A DNA stretch of 64,000 bases from Flavobacteriales bacterium (GCA_022402535.1 JAKRSD010000017.1:62001-126000), one strand, 5' to 3'. Counted from the first letter of the stretch, positions 31,701 to 40,567 are shown. Program-made: numbers and translations. Notes: generated by a model from the letters alone, not told the origin.

Positions 31701-32635
31701 AGCCGCTTGTACTACGAGAGTTAACCGTAAGTTTCGATGAAACCGACATTAACCATTTGGACCAAGCAACCATCAACATTCACGGCAATGTGGGGTCGTT
31801 AATGAATGCTGAATTAACCATGCAAATAAATGCCGGTTTGGAAGCCCGCGTATTGGTGGCTACGCTACGCGGATACCTGGGTGGCATAGCAGGCATAGGT
31901 ATACGAGCAGAAGCCGGTGGTGAGCTGGATGCCTATTGGGATGCCGAACACGGATTGATGCTGCGCGAAATTTCGGCTTACGTAAACGTAAACCCATACG
32001 GCATATTCCGTCTTACCGGAAATATTAGTGTCGATCTGGACTTGTGGCTTACCAGTATCAACCTATACTATCACCAATGGGTATTGGCCGAGCGTCAATT
32101 AAATATAAATGGAATGAACTTAGGCGTACGTTTCCCTATACGATTCGATAATGAACAAAACCCTATTATGCCGGATTACTCCAGTATGCAATTGGAAAAA
32201 CCAGACTTCAACGGAGATGCCGCAATGAATATTTTAGACGAGGCCATAAACGGGGAATCTCGTGATGCAGAAGAACGTAAAAAACAAGAATTGAGAATAC
32301 AAATTAGAAACGACTTAAGAAGATCAACTTATGACGATAGTTTTTCACCAAGTGAATATCGCGAAGAAATGAGCGAAAAATATGAAGACAACCCTGAATT
32401 TCAAAGATTTACCCAACAAACAATTTCAGAAGAAGTGATTAACTTAGAATATGAAAAATTTGAAGTTTTTAAAAATCAAATACGAGCTTTAAATGTTCCT
32501 TTAGAAGATAAATTAGACCGGGTAGATTCAAGAATGATTTGGTGGTTTTCAATTGATTATAACGATGTTTTATCCTTTAAAAATGAATTAAGACAAATTG
32601 ATGCTGAAAGAAATCAGCAACAATCAAACTCTTGA
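28784..32635 (+). CDS. eCIS-core (DUF4157) protein, candidate effector, with HNH-like segment and beta-rich repeats
   Basis: FFNNNIIQPKLTVGQKDDAYEKQADQTADNVV; FGHNFSDVRIHTGTQASQMNDEVGAHAFTHGNDIYFNHGKYNPNSKEGSHLLAHELTHTVQQSGG (HExxH); YDIEHKMDWQVVG...DNIRNLILLDRQTNQRIG; TTG start inferred, since the first in-frame ATG would remove the conserved N-terminus. Confidence 0.9.
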   Translation: MKEAAKHISNANHQNHAQGKEGGHFFNNNIIQPKLTVGQKDDAYEKQADQTADNVVQKLNNNTAESAPAKVESAQEKEKLQRKEKPEKEKIQKLSSNNDSGTVAPASVESGIEKSKGGGSAMDGSTRNNMESAFGHNFSDVRIHTGTQASQMNDEVGAHAFTHGNDIYFNHGKYNPNSKEGSHLLAHELTHTVQQSGGLQRSIQRTNTPASGTSGSSSATTGTNIASVTPAALAAQTPHTHGKMEKIGNNIKITLLNFPLKQYDTAGLTVAGTGAGAEVEYTKPKPGTRRTHQSGTWRRQVKNAVKNSIEHFPGLTNIDPTTVLSFKLKRAPHTVIGTSDELSNEIVVPYWDRTGRPHQYDIEHKMDWQVVGNLRGENGVDNIRNLILLDRQTNQRIGQDVRQAIEMRINSILTHYRSILNLTHDTAVSSDNVIIVFKNPQKTERVPGNKISISPMEAGPEATLIFGDTVNAQEPRQSIFNTNTVELVRCGPLAQRDIGLKTSVAGAANILPYNYDGVYLKLTGTPQPNKSLTEVKFKKIVNDPNNTLQQNIGDGIVLPHQAVPNQQHIYRVQSQGYAGVIRDSLRVRQMSPIEITEASFSPTKGWSAEGRVVSDLSILQGADITFGIEDSNYYIQAAIPLTHFASKIPRPFEVTSCSIIIYASSSSRLSVSGNIEFKLGNLGTGIVSAGVNRTGVFLDGSFNFKNDWFDPAEIRVGYREGNWNIGGTIGIGDNKVKGVRRATLNVDYRDGVFTANGDADLKIPGVSNVTLASRVENSGNFMFSAEATLTQLPGIQGGRLSATITSEDDDLKVRAEGTVTPNLPGVPGLSASIHVLYDDGLFDANTTINYTRGRYSGTLTIGITNASVDEHGRPNTEASQDAGEEVFVYGFGEFRVNLIRGINGTARARLTPEGQVLVGAEITASNMNIFGNGYRFTRNLFSLPSLSVPLVGIPGLSISVFVNGSVDFMFDWQPLVLRELTVSFDETDINHLDQATINIHGNVGSLMNAELTMQINAGLEARVLVATLRGYLGGIAGIGIRAEAGGELDAYWDAEHGLMLREISAYVNVNPYGIFRLTGNISVDLDLWLTSINLYYHQWVLAERQLNINGMNLGVRFPIRFDNEQNPIMPDYSSMQLEKPDFNGDAAMNILDEAINGESRDAEERKKQELRIQIRNDLRRSTYDDSFSPSEYREEMSEKYEDNPEFQRFTQQTISEEVINLEYEKFEVFKNQIRALNVPLEDKLDRVDSRMIWWFSIDYNDVLSFKNELRQIDAERNQQQSNS

Positions 32636-32660
32636 ACATCTTTCTTAATACTATAAAAAT

Positions 32661-33989
32661 ATGATGGTTAAAAACAGTATTGAAATATGGCTAAATTTTT
32701 TACAAAATGTAATTGAGCTAAGTCTTGATCAATATTTTGCACCCGAACTTATAATTAAAAACAATATTGAATTACCAATTATCGAAAATGAGGATTATTT
32801 TACAAAGTTTATAAAAACTCATAGGCTGAAATATGAAGAAATCATTCTGCTTTTATGTGCATTTGTTCCTCATGTTGATATTTCTTTTTTTGACAGGGTG
32901 ATACAAAAGAAAATGCCTTCTAAAAGTGATTTTCCACAATTTGGAGGAGTAAGAGGAATAAATCATCGTGGATTTATTCCAACAGCAGAAACTGTAGTAT
33001 TTATTCTCGGAGGTAATAATTTATCCAAAAGACTGGTTTATTACTCATTGTTTACTGATAGTAAATTAATTAAAAAAAATATAGTTGAAAGTGAAACTAT
33101 TTCTTACGGAGAGCCCTTTTTAAGTGGAAAAATATTCATATCTCCTGAATATCTTGAACTTTTTACAGTTGGCAAAATATCTGCACCAAAATTCACTTCT
33201 GAATTTCCTGCAGAATTGTTACAAACAGAATTAACTTGGAATGATGTAGTACTTGCACAATCTACTGAAAAACAAATAGAAGAACTAATTGTATGGATTA
33301 AACATAACACAACCATTTTAAACGAATGGAAAATGTACAAAAGGTTGAAACCCGGCTACAGAGCTCTATTTCATGGACCTCCAGGTACCGGAAAAACTAT
33401 GGCAGCTACTTTACTTGGAAAATATACACATAAGGATGTTTATAGAATTGATTTATCCATGGTTGTTTCTAAATACATTGGTGAAACCGAAAAAAACTTG
33501 TCCAGACTCTTCAATAAAGCAGAAAACAAAAACTGGATTTTATTTTTTGATGAAGCAGATGCTTTGTTCGGAAAAAGAACAAATGTTCGCGATGCTCATG
33601 ATAAATATGCTAATCAAGAAGTTTCATATTTACTCCAAAGAATCGAAAATTATGGAGGAATGGTAATTTTAGCTTCAAATTTCAAAAATAATATTGATGA
33701 TGCTTTTTTACGCCGGTTTCAAAGTGTTATTGCATTCCAAAATCCATCAGCAGTTGAACGAATTAAAATCTGGGAGAAGGGAAAACCTGATAGTTTAAAT
33801 TGGGCAGAAAACCTGAATTTACAAGATATATCAAAGAAATATGACTTAACTGGTGCATCTATCTTAAATGTGATTCACTATTGCTGTCTTCAAGCACTTA
33901 ATCTTAATACTAAAGAAATTTCTGTAGAAATGATTTTAGGAGGTATTAAAAAAGAGTATTTAAAAGAAAGTAAAATTTTTAATTTATAA
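32661..33989 (+). CDS. AAA+ ATPase of the eCIS locus (Afp15-like)
   Basis: Walker A FHGPPGTGKTMAATLLGKYT, Walker B WILFFDEADALFGKR, sensor/Arg region NIDDAFLRRFQSVIAF. Confidence 0.95.
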   Translation: MMVKNSIEIWLNFLQNVIELSLDQYFAPELIIKNNIELPIIENEDYFTKFIKTHRLKYEEIILLLCAFVPHVDISFFDRVIQKKMPSKSDFPQFGGVRGINHRGFIPTAETVVFILGGNNLSKRLVYYSLFTDSKLIKKNIVESETISYGEPFLSGKIFISPEYLELFTVGKISAPKFTSEFPAELLQTELTWNDVVLAQSTEKQIEELIVWIKHNTTILNEWKMYKRLKPGYRALFHGPPGTGKTMAATLLGKYTHKDVYRIDLSMVVSKYIGETEKNLSRLFNKAENKNWILFFDEADALFGKRTNVRDAHDKYANQEVSYLLQRIENYGGMVILASNFKNNIDDAFLRRFQSVIAFQNPSAVERIKIWEKGKPDSLNWAENLNLQDISKKYDLTGASILNVIHYCCLQALNLNTKEISVEMILGGIKKEYLKESKIFNL

Positions 33990-34039
33990 TTTAATTTTCA
34001 AAAATTAATAATTTCGAATTTTTAGAATACTCAGCAAAA

Positions 34040-36256
34040 TTGAAAAACCTGATTAAAGACCAGTATTTTGAACTGGCTGAAAATTATATCCGATTTACTT
34101 CGCAAAACCTGTACATCACCGGAAAAGCAGGCACCGGAAAAAGTACGTTTCTGAAATACATCAAACAGCACACCTATAAAAAAATGGTGGTGGTTGCCCC
34201 CACGGGCGTTGCCGCCATCAATGCGGGCGGAGTAACCATACATTCCTTTTTCAATCTGCCATTTACGCCTTTCATTCCCGACAGAGTGAATGATATGTTC
34301 ACCGGAAATGAAACGCTGGGCGAACACAAACTCTTTTCCAGACTGCGTTACCGTAAGGATAAAATCCAAATGCTGCGCGAATTAGAACTGCTCATCATTG
34401 ATGAAATCAGTATGGTGCGCTGCGATGTACTCGATGCCATCGACAGTATTCTGCGGCATTACCGCGGACAAAAAAACCTTCCGTTTGGCGGGGTTCAGGT
34501 AGTATTAATAGGCGATGTATTACAGCTTCCGCCGATTGCCAATACCGAAGAATGGGAAATTCTGCGACGTTTTTACAAATCCGTATTTTTCTTCGATTCT
34601 AAAGTGATTGAAGAAAATCCGCTCACCCAAATCCGTTTTGAACAGGTGTATCGTCAGCGCGATGAAGCTTTTATTGATTTATTGAATCATGTACGCGACA
34701 ATAACACCCAACCCCATCATCTGGAGATGTTGAAATCACTTCATCAAACCGGTTTTGATCCGCCTTCTTCCGAAAAGTATATTACCATCACCACCCACCG
34801 GCGAAAGGCCGAAGTAATCAACGAACGTAAACTGACCGAACTTCCGGGGAAAGAATATGTATATGAGGGCGATGTATCGGGAAATTTCAGCGAAAGTTCG
34901 CTCCCCTGCGAAAAAGAATTGCGCCTGAAAATCGGAGCACAAGTTATGTTTGTGAAAAACGATACAGCTTTTCCGCGCAGGTATTACAACGGAAAAATTG
35001 CCACGGTAACCGATCTTTCGGATGACGAAATCTGGGTGGTGCTGGACGACGGTTCACCACACGAAGTATTTTCGGTGCAAAAAGAAACCTGGAGAAATTA
35101 CACCTACAAATTCAACAAAGAAACCCGAAGTATTGACGAAGAAATCACGGGTGAATATGTTCAGTTTCCATTGCGTACGGCATGGGCGGTTACCATTCAC
35201 AAAAGCCAGGGGCTCACCTTCGACAAAGTGATCATCGATGCCGAAGAAGCCTTTGCCCCCGGACAGGTATATGTGGCCCTGAGCCGTTGCACCGCCATGC
35301 AGGGTATTGTACTGAACACGCCCGTGAGCGGCTACGGGCTTAAATACGACGACGGCGTTACCCGTTTTAATGCCGAAGTGGCCTCCTACCCGCGTTTATT
35401 GGCCGATTTATCGGAAAAGAAAAAAATAGGACAGCAGATTATGCTCAAAGCCTTTTTTCATTTTCATGCACTTACCGATTCGTTCAATACCCTGCAGCAG
35501 GAAATCAAAGACACACATGAAAAATTTCAGCATGTGGCCGAATACCTGATGTGGGCACAGGACATGTACAGAGCTTCAGCCGTGATTTACGAAACAGGCA
35601 GTCAGTTTCAGGCTCAGCTCGACCGTATTTTTGCCCTGAAAGACGAGTTTGAGCAACGTGAAAAAATCAAAGACCGCATAGAAAAAGCCGTGGCATATTT
35701 CGACAATCAAATCACGGAGAAGGTATTGATTCCCACGGCTCTGCACAAGGCTTCACTGCCCGATCCGCATAAAATTCATCTGTACAAAAAAAGTCTGACC
35801 GATATTATTGAAACCATAACCGGTGCGTTAGAAAAACTGCATCGGGTGGAATTTGATGATGTTATATTTGATTTACCTGAACCCGTTTTCAAAAAGCAAA
35901 CTGCGGAGGTAGAAACAGAAAAATCGCCTAAAAAGACCAAAGAGAAAAAACCCAAGAAAGAAAAAGGAAGCAGTCAGCTCGAAAGCCTTACCCTGTTTAA
36001 GGAAGGGAAAACCATAACCGAAATTGCAGAAATACGTAATCTGGCACCAAGTACCATAGAAGGACATCTGTTCCGGTTCATGGATACGGGCGAAATCGGT
36101 ATCGAAGACCTGCTTTCCAAAAAAGAAATCAAAGAGATAAAAAAGGTGTTAGAACAACATGCCGACTTGAGCATCAGCGAAGTGCGAAAACTCACCGAAA
36201 ACCGCTTTTCGTTTGCGGCACTTTCAGCGATCAAAAAAGAAATGAGTATAGAGTAA
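34040..36256 (+). CDS. Pif1/RecD-like helicase with C-terminal helix-turn-helix (HTH_40-like)
   Basis: LYITGKAGTGKSTFLKYIKQHTYKKMVVVAPTGVAAINAGGVTIHSFF; LIIDEISMVRCD; TAWAVTIHKSQGLTFDKVIID; LFKEGKTITEIAEIRNLAPSTIEGHL. Confidence 0.93.
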   Translation: MKNLIKDQYFELAENYIRFTSQNLYITGKAGTGKSTFLKYIKQHTYKKMVVVAPTGVAAINAGGVTIHSFFNLPFTPFIPDRVNDMFTGNETLGEHKLFSRLRYRKDKIQMLRELELLIIDEISMVRCDVLDAIDSILRHYRGQKNLPFGGVQVVLIGDVLQLPPIANTEEWEILRRFYKSVFFFDSKVIEENPLTQIRFEQVYRQRDEAFIDLLNHVRDNNTQPHHLEMLKSLHQTGFDPPSSEKYITITTHRRKAEVINERKLTELPGKEYVYEGDVSGNFSESSLPCEKELRLKIGAQVMFVKNDTAFPRRYYNGKIATVTDLSDDEIWVVLDDGSPHEVFSVQKETWRNYTYKFNKETRSIDEEITGEYVQFPLRTAWAVTIHKSQGLTFDKVIIDAEEAFAPGQVYVALSRCTAMQGIVLNTPVSGYGLKYDDGVTRFNAEVASYPRLLADLSEKKKIGQQIMLKAFFHFHALTDSFNTLQQEIKDTHEKFQHVAEYLMWAQDMYRASAVIYETGSQFQAQLDRIFALKDEFEQREKIKDRIEKAVAYFDNQITEKVLIPTALHKASLPDPHKIHLYKKSLTDIIETITGALEKLHRVEFDDVIFDLPEPVFKKQTAEVETEKSPKKTKEKKPKKEKGSSQLESLTLFKEGKTITEIAEIRNLAPSTIEGHLFRFMDTGEIGIEDLLSKKEIKEIKKVLEQHADLSISEVRKLTENRFSFAALSAIKKEMSIE

Positions 36257-36263
36257 ACCTACT

Positions 36264-36920
36264 CTACTTCAACGATTTAAAAACCACCTGCGTGGCGCCT
36301 GCTCCATATTTTTTGAAGGAGCCGTCAAAAAAATCAACCACATCGGGTAGGGTGGTTAATAAGGCACGCACTTCATCGCGCAAACGGCCTTTCCCTACGC
36401 CATGCACAATCACGATTTCGCGGTAGCTGAGTTTGCGCAGACGGTTTATTTCCTTACGCAGGGTATTGAGCTGAAATTGGAGTTTATCGTAATCATCCAT
36501 ACCCGTTTCATCCTCTAAAATCACATGCAGATGCAGGTCTATTTCGGGAATCCCGGTTTCGCGGTTTTCTGTGCTTTGCGGAATATCCGCCACGCCTTCC
36601 CCATCTTTTATGGGCACGCCCGCCATCGGGTCTTTCACCTTGGGAATAGCGTTTTTGGGTTCATCCCAGTTGAATTCGGGTTCGGAAATATCCGCTGTTT
36701 CCGCCGGGGGAATGTTTTGTTTTGGGTTCTGTGCCGGTCTGAATACGGGCAACTCTTTTTCGGGTTTGAAAATGGGCACCACATCTTTCCAGGTGAGGTG
36801 CAGCACCAATCCGTTTTCATCTTCCACCACTAAGGTTTCTCCGTCTACCAGCTGTACTATGCCTTCGCCCAAATAATCGGTGAAGCGCACTTTATCGCCC
36901 GGTTTCAGGTTAAATACCAT
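36264..36920 (-). CDS. Smr-domain protein
   Basis: C-terminal IDLHLHVILEDE...YREIVIVHGVGKGRLRDEVRALLTTLPDVVDFFDGSFKKYGAGATQVVFK; start at 36920 overlaps the stop of the upstream gene (TGATG). Confidence 0.88.
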   Translation of the reverse strand: MVFNLKPGDKVRFTDYLGEGIVQLVDGETLVVEDENGLVLHLTWKDVVPIFKPEKELPVFRPAQNPKQNIPPAETADISEPEFNWDEPKNAIPKVKDPMAGVPIKDGEGVADIPQSTENRETGIPEIDLHLHVILEDETGMDDYDKLQFQLNTLRKEINRLRKLSYREIVIVHGVGKGRLRDEVRALLTTLPDVVDFFDGSFKKYGAGATQVVFKSLK

Positions 36921-38314
36921 CAGTTTAAAATTTCGGACACGCTGTTTTTCAAAAATTCGGCTACGGCTTCGCGCGTAGGCGCTTCGGCATAAACCCGGAG
37001 TACAGGTTCTGTTCCGCTGGCACGGATCATCAGCCATTCCCCTTCGGGAAAATGAAATTTATATCCGTCGGTGGTTTCTAATTTAACCACCTGTTTTCCA
37101 CCAAAAGATTGATATCCGTTAGCCGCACATTTGGCCATCACGGCCTCTTTTTTTGCATTATCAATATGCAGATCGCTGCGGTCGTATTTAAACGGCCCTA
37201 CAATTTCATAAATTTCTTCCATCAGTTCTTCGAGCGATTTGCCCGATTTGGCCATATATTCCCAAATAATCAGGCCCATCCAGATTCCATCGCGCTCCGG
37301 AATATGTCCTTTTACGGCAATGCCGCCCGATTCTTCACCGCCCAACAGCACATCTTCTTCCAGAAAATAACCCGCAATATATTTGAATCCGATTTTCACG
37401 GTTTCCTGCTCCAATCCATAATGTTCACACATTTTTTTCACCTTATCGGTTACGCTGAACGCCGTAACCACTTTTCCGGTGAAGCCTTTATACTTCACCA
37501 GATAATGAATCAGCAGCAGAATGATATGGTGTGAATCCACAAAATTACCCTGCGAATCAAACAATCCGATACGGTCGGCATCGCCATCGGTGGCTAATCC
37601 GCAGCGGATATGTCCGTCATTTTTTATGTATTGCGAAAACTCTCCCAGATTTTTCAGAATCGGTTCGGGAGCCACGCCTTTGAAACCCGGATTTTCGTCG
37701 CAATGCAACAAATCCATTTCAGGAAACAATTTGCTCATTACGCCCTGTCCCGCGCCATACATGGCATCGTAGGCAAAACGTTGTCCGCAGTTTTTAATCG
37801 CTTCCAAATCAAAAGCCGCTTTCACCCGTTCAATATAAAGCGCTTCCAAATCCACCTTTTCGCATAGCGGATGAGAGGCCATATCGATTTCGTCTGTTTC
37901 AGGCACAAAATCCGGAATCAGGGCTTCCACTTTGGCAATTTCATCGGGCAATAACGGTCCCCCGAAATTTCCTTTGAGTTTGTACCCGTTATAGGTGGGC
38001 GGATTATGACTGGCCGTAAGGATCACACCCAATGTGGTATTGAAATATTTGGCACCCAACGAAATCATGGGTGTACTTACAAATCCTTGGGCATAATATA
38101 CTTTAACACCCTGCGAAACAAAAACCGAGGCTGCCGTCTGCATAAACAGAGGTCCGCCAAAACGGCAATCATGCCCCAACACCACCGAAGGCGTTGCACT
38201 CATTTGTTTCATGCGCAGCGCGGTTCCGTAGCTTACCCGCTTTACGTTATCTACCGTAAAATCTTTGGCAATGATAGCTCTCCAGCCGTCTGTTCCGAAT
38301 TTAATCTGCTCCAT
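36920..38314 (-). CDS. Phosphoglucomutase/phosphomannomutase family protein
   Basis: IKFGTDGWRAIIAKDFT; GVILTASHNPPTYNGYKLKGNFGGPL; CGLATDGDADRIGLFD; WLMIRASGTEPVLRVYAEA; internal Met start chosen. Confidence 0.95.
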   Translation of the reverse strand: MEQIKFGTDGWRAIIAKDFTVDNVKRVSYGTALRMKQMSATPSVVLGHDCRFGGPLFMQTAASVFVSQGVKVYYAQGFVSTPMISLGAKYFNTTLGVILTASHNPPTYNGYKLKGNFGGPLLPDEIAKVEALIPDFVPETDEIDMASHPLCEKVDLEALYIERVKAAFDLEAIKNCGQRFAYDAMYGAGQGVMSKLFPEMDLLHCDENPGFKGVAPEPILKNLGEFSQYIKNDGHIRCGLATDGDADRIGLFDSQGNFVDSHHIILLLIHYLVKYKGFTGKVVTAFSVTDKVKKMCEHYGLEQETVKIGFKYIAGYFLEEDVLLGGEESGGIAVKGHIPERDGIWMGLIIWEYMAKSGKSLEELMEEIYEIVGPFKYDRSDLHIDNAKKEAVMAKCAANGYQSFGGKQVVKLETTDGYKFHFPEGEWLMIRASGTEPVLRVYAEAPTREAVAEFLKNSVSEILN

Positions 38315-38480
38315 ACAGGGTATATTGATTTTGGAGGGCGAAGATAAAAAAAGACCCCGAGGAAACGCAGAAAATACAATTCCTTCATGCTTAGAAAACA
38401 AGTAGATAATCCCTTAATTTTATGGTCTGATTTTTGAATCACTGGAATATATCAGTTCAAAAAGTTTAAATTTTAACGCC

Positions 38481-39695
38481 ATGAAATCGTTCCTTTTTTC
38501 TTCAGCCGCCCTGCTGATTCTGACCTTCAACGGCCTGGCACAACGCAATGCCGATCCCGGACGCCTCGGATTACCGGGCGATAATTTTAACCTGGCAGCA
38601 GCCATGGATATTTTCCAAAAATCACCCACACTGGAAGAATTTGAAAAAAACCTGAACCTCGAAGACAAGCGGGTAAATAACCTGGACCTGAACAACGACG
38701 GACAAACCGACTACATCAAAGTGCTTACCTACCAAAAAGATAATTTGCATACAATTGTTTTGCAGGTGGATCTAAGCCGCAATGAATCGCAGGATATTGC
38801 CGTGATTTATGTGGAGAAAAAAGGAGAAAATGTAACCATTCAGATGATTGGCGACGAAGAACTTTATGGAAAAGAGTATATCATAGAGCCTGCCACATCG
38901 CGCAGCAGTGCCGGCACTCCCAATCCCGGTTATCAGGGCGACGGCACTACCGTGATTGTGAACAATACCACCACCAACAATTATTACAATTCCAACAATA
39001 CTAACTATGCGCCGCAGCCGGCTTATTGGCCCATTGTCACTTACATGTATTCGCCGGTGTATAATCCGTGGTATTCTCCCTGGTACTGGGGTTATTATCC
39101 GCGTTGGTGGAGACCCTGGAGGCCTTTTTTCTGGGATGATTATTACTACTACTGGTATCACACCCATTCCTGGTACGGATGGTGGTATTACCGTCCGCCT
39201 GTGTTCTATTTCGGAGGACCGCATGTGTCGTTTTATTTCATGAAAAAGAAAAGTTCGCCCATGTTTGCCCAGTACAAAACCCAGGGCATGTATAACAAAG
39301 TGTACGACAATCCTAAACCTAATGCAAACGTGAGCGTAAAGACTCCGCCGCCCTCCTATCCCACCAAACCGGCACAACCGGTGGACGGCAAAAATAACGG
39401 GCGTAACCTGAAAGAGGGCGATTTGCAGAAACAGCCGCTCAATAAAGAACAAACGTCTCCGCGTCCGAAGCCGCAGACACGGGAACCTGAAAAAAGCAGA
39501 CCGCAGATGCAGCCGCAGCAGCGTCCGTCTCAGCAGCCTTCCAAACCGAATTATCAGCAGCAGCCCTCGAAGCCGCAGAACCAAAACATAAGGCCAACAA
39601 ACCAGAATCCTTCGCGGCAGATGAATCCGGGCGGCTCTTCGGGACCTTCCCGCTCACCGGGTAATGCCCGTCCGGCAGGCGGCGGACGTAAATAA
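38481..39695 (+). CDS. Secreted protein with Trp/Tyr-rich centre and Gln/Pro-rich tail
   Basis: Signal peptide MKSFLFSSAALLILTFNGLAQ; central NPWYSPWYWGYYPRWWRPWRPFFWDDYYYYWYHTHSWYGWWYYRPP; tail rich in Q/P/N. Confidence 0.75.
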   Translation: MKSFLFSSAALLILTFNGLAQRNADPGRLGLPGDNFNLAAAMDIFQKSPTLEEFEKNLNLEDKRVNNLDLNNDGQTDYIKVLTYQKDNLHTIVLQVDLSRNESQDIAVIYVEKKGENVTIQMIGDEELYGKEYIIEPATSRSSAGTPNPGYQGDGTTVIVNNTTTNNYYNSNNTNYAPQPAYWPIVTYMYSPVYNPWYSPWYWGYYPRWWRPWRPFFWDDYYYYWYHTHSWYGWWYYRPPVFYFGGPHVSFYFMKKKSSPMFAQYKTQGMYNKVYDNPKPNANVSVKTPPPSYPTKPAQPVDGKNNGRNLKEGDLQKQPLNKEQTSPRPKPQTREPEKSRPQMQPQQRPSQQPSKPNYQQQPSKPQNQNIRPTNQNPSRQMNPGGSSGPSRSPGNARPAGGGRK

Positions 39696-39712
39696 TTGCC
39701 TACATTAGCCGT

Positions 39713-40567
39713 ATGAAACGATTTGGTTATCTGCTGCTTTTGCTGGTGATTCCCAGTCTGTTTTCTTGCGAAAAATGGCAGGAAAACCAGTTAGATTTTA
39801 CGAAAAAACAAACCCTTTACGGTATTACATATGGGCCTCATTCCCGTCATAAATTAGACATTGCGCTGCCCGCAAACCGCACTACCCAAACCCCCGTGGT
39901 AATTTTTATTCACGGGGGTGCTTGGGTTGCCGGCGATAAAAGCGTTTTTGCCCAGGATATTCAGGATTATGCCGATCAGGGCATGGCCTGCGCCACCATC
40001 AACTACCGCTTTGCCAACGAAAACAAAAACATACATCATCCCGAGCTGATTGCGGATATCCGCAGAGCCGTAGATTTCATTGTTTCCAAATCGGACAAAT
40101 GGATGGTATCGACTTCAAGGTTTGGACTGGTGGGTCACAGTGCCGGAGGACATCTTTCTCTGGCAACTGCCTATCAGCTCAATGGCGACGGAAAAATCAA
40201 AGCTTGTGCCTCCTGGGCCGGACCGGTAGATTTGCTCGATGCCGACCAACGGGCCATTTCCATTGCCCCCGAATTGTTTGATGTGTATGTGGGTACGTCT
40301 TTAAACACACCGCAGGACAGTTTATTATACCAAAATGCTTCGCCTTTTTGGACCGTAAACACGACCTCGGCGCCTACTCTGCTGGTATATGCTTCCGAGG
40401 ATGAACTGGTTCCTTATTCTAACGGGTTGAAGATGAAAACCAAATTGGAAAACTTGGGTGTAGTATCACAATTTGCCCCGCTTACGGGCGCTTCCCACAC
40501 CTGGTCGGGCACCTATCTGCAGGAAGCCCGCACCACCACCATGAGCTGGTTTCAACAGAATTTGTAA
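39713..40567 (+). CDS. Alpha/beta hydrolase, BD-FAE-like, lipoprotein
   Basis: Lipobox-like LFSCEK; VVIFIHGGAWVAGDK; GLVGHSAGGHLSLA; LVYASEDELVPYSNG. Confidence 0.88.
   Translation: MKRFGYLLLLLVIPSLFSCEKWQENQLDFTKKQTLYGITYGPHSRHKLDIALPANRTTQTPVVIFIHGGAWVAGDKSVFAQDIQDYADQGMACATINYRFANENKNIHHPELIADIRRAVDFIVSKSDKWMVSTSRFGLVGHSAGGHLSLATAYQLNGDGKIKACASWAGPVDLLDADQRAISIAPELFDVYVGTSLNTPQDSLLYQNASPFWTVNTTSAPTLLVYASEDELVPYSNGLKMKTKLENLGVVSQFAPLTGASHTWSGTYLQEARTTTMSWFQQNL

Noticed and set aside
6808-33989. Prophage or T6SS interpretation of the contractile-tail genes
   Set aside because: No capsid, portal, terminase, lysis or integrase genes, and no TssJLM-type membrane genes; DUF4255, DUF4157, CIS tape-measure and Afp15-like ATPase genes indicate eCIS
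34040-36256. Pif1-like helicase as part of the eCIS locus
   Set aside because: Adjacent and co-directional, but composition matches the flanking chromosome and the domain set (helicase plus HTH) is a common Bacteroidetes housekeeping-type gene
38772-39584. 270-aa minus-strand ORF opposite the WY-rich gene
   Set aside because: Low-complexity antisense of the aromatic and Q/P-rich codons; the sense frame has a signal peptide and a coherent gene context
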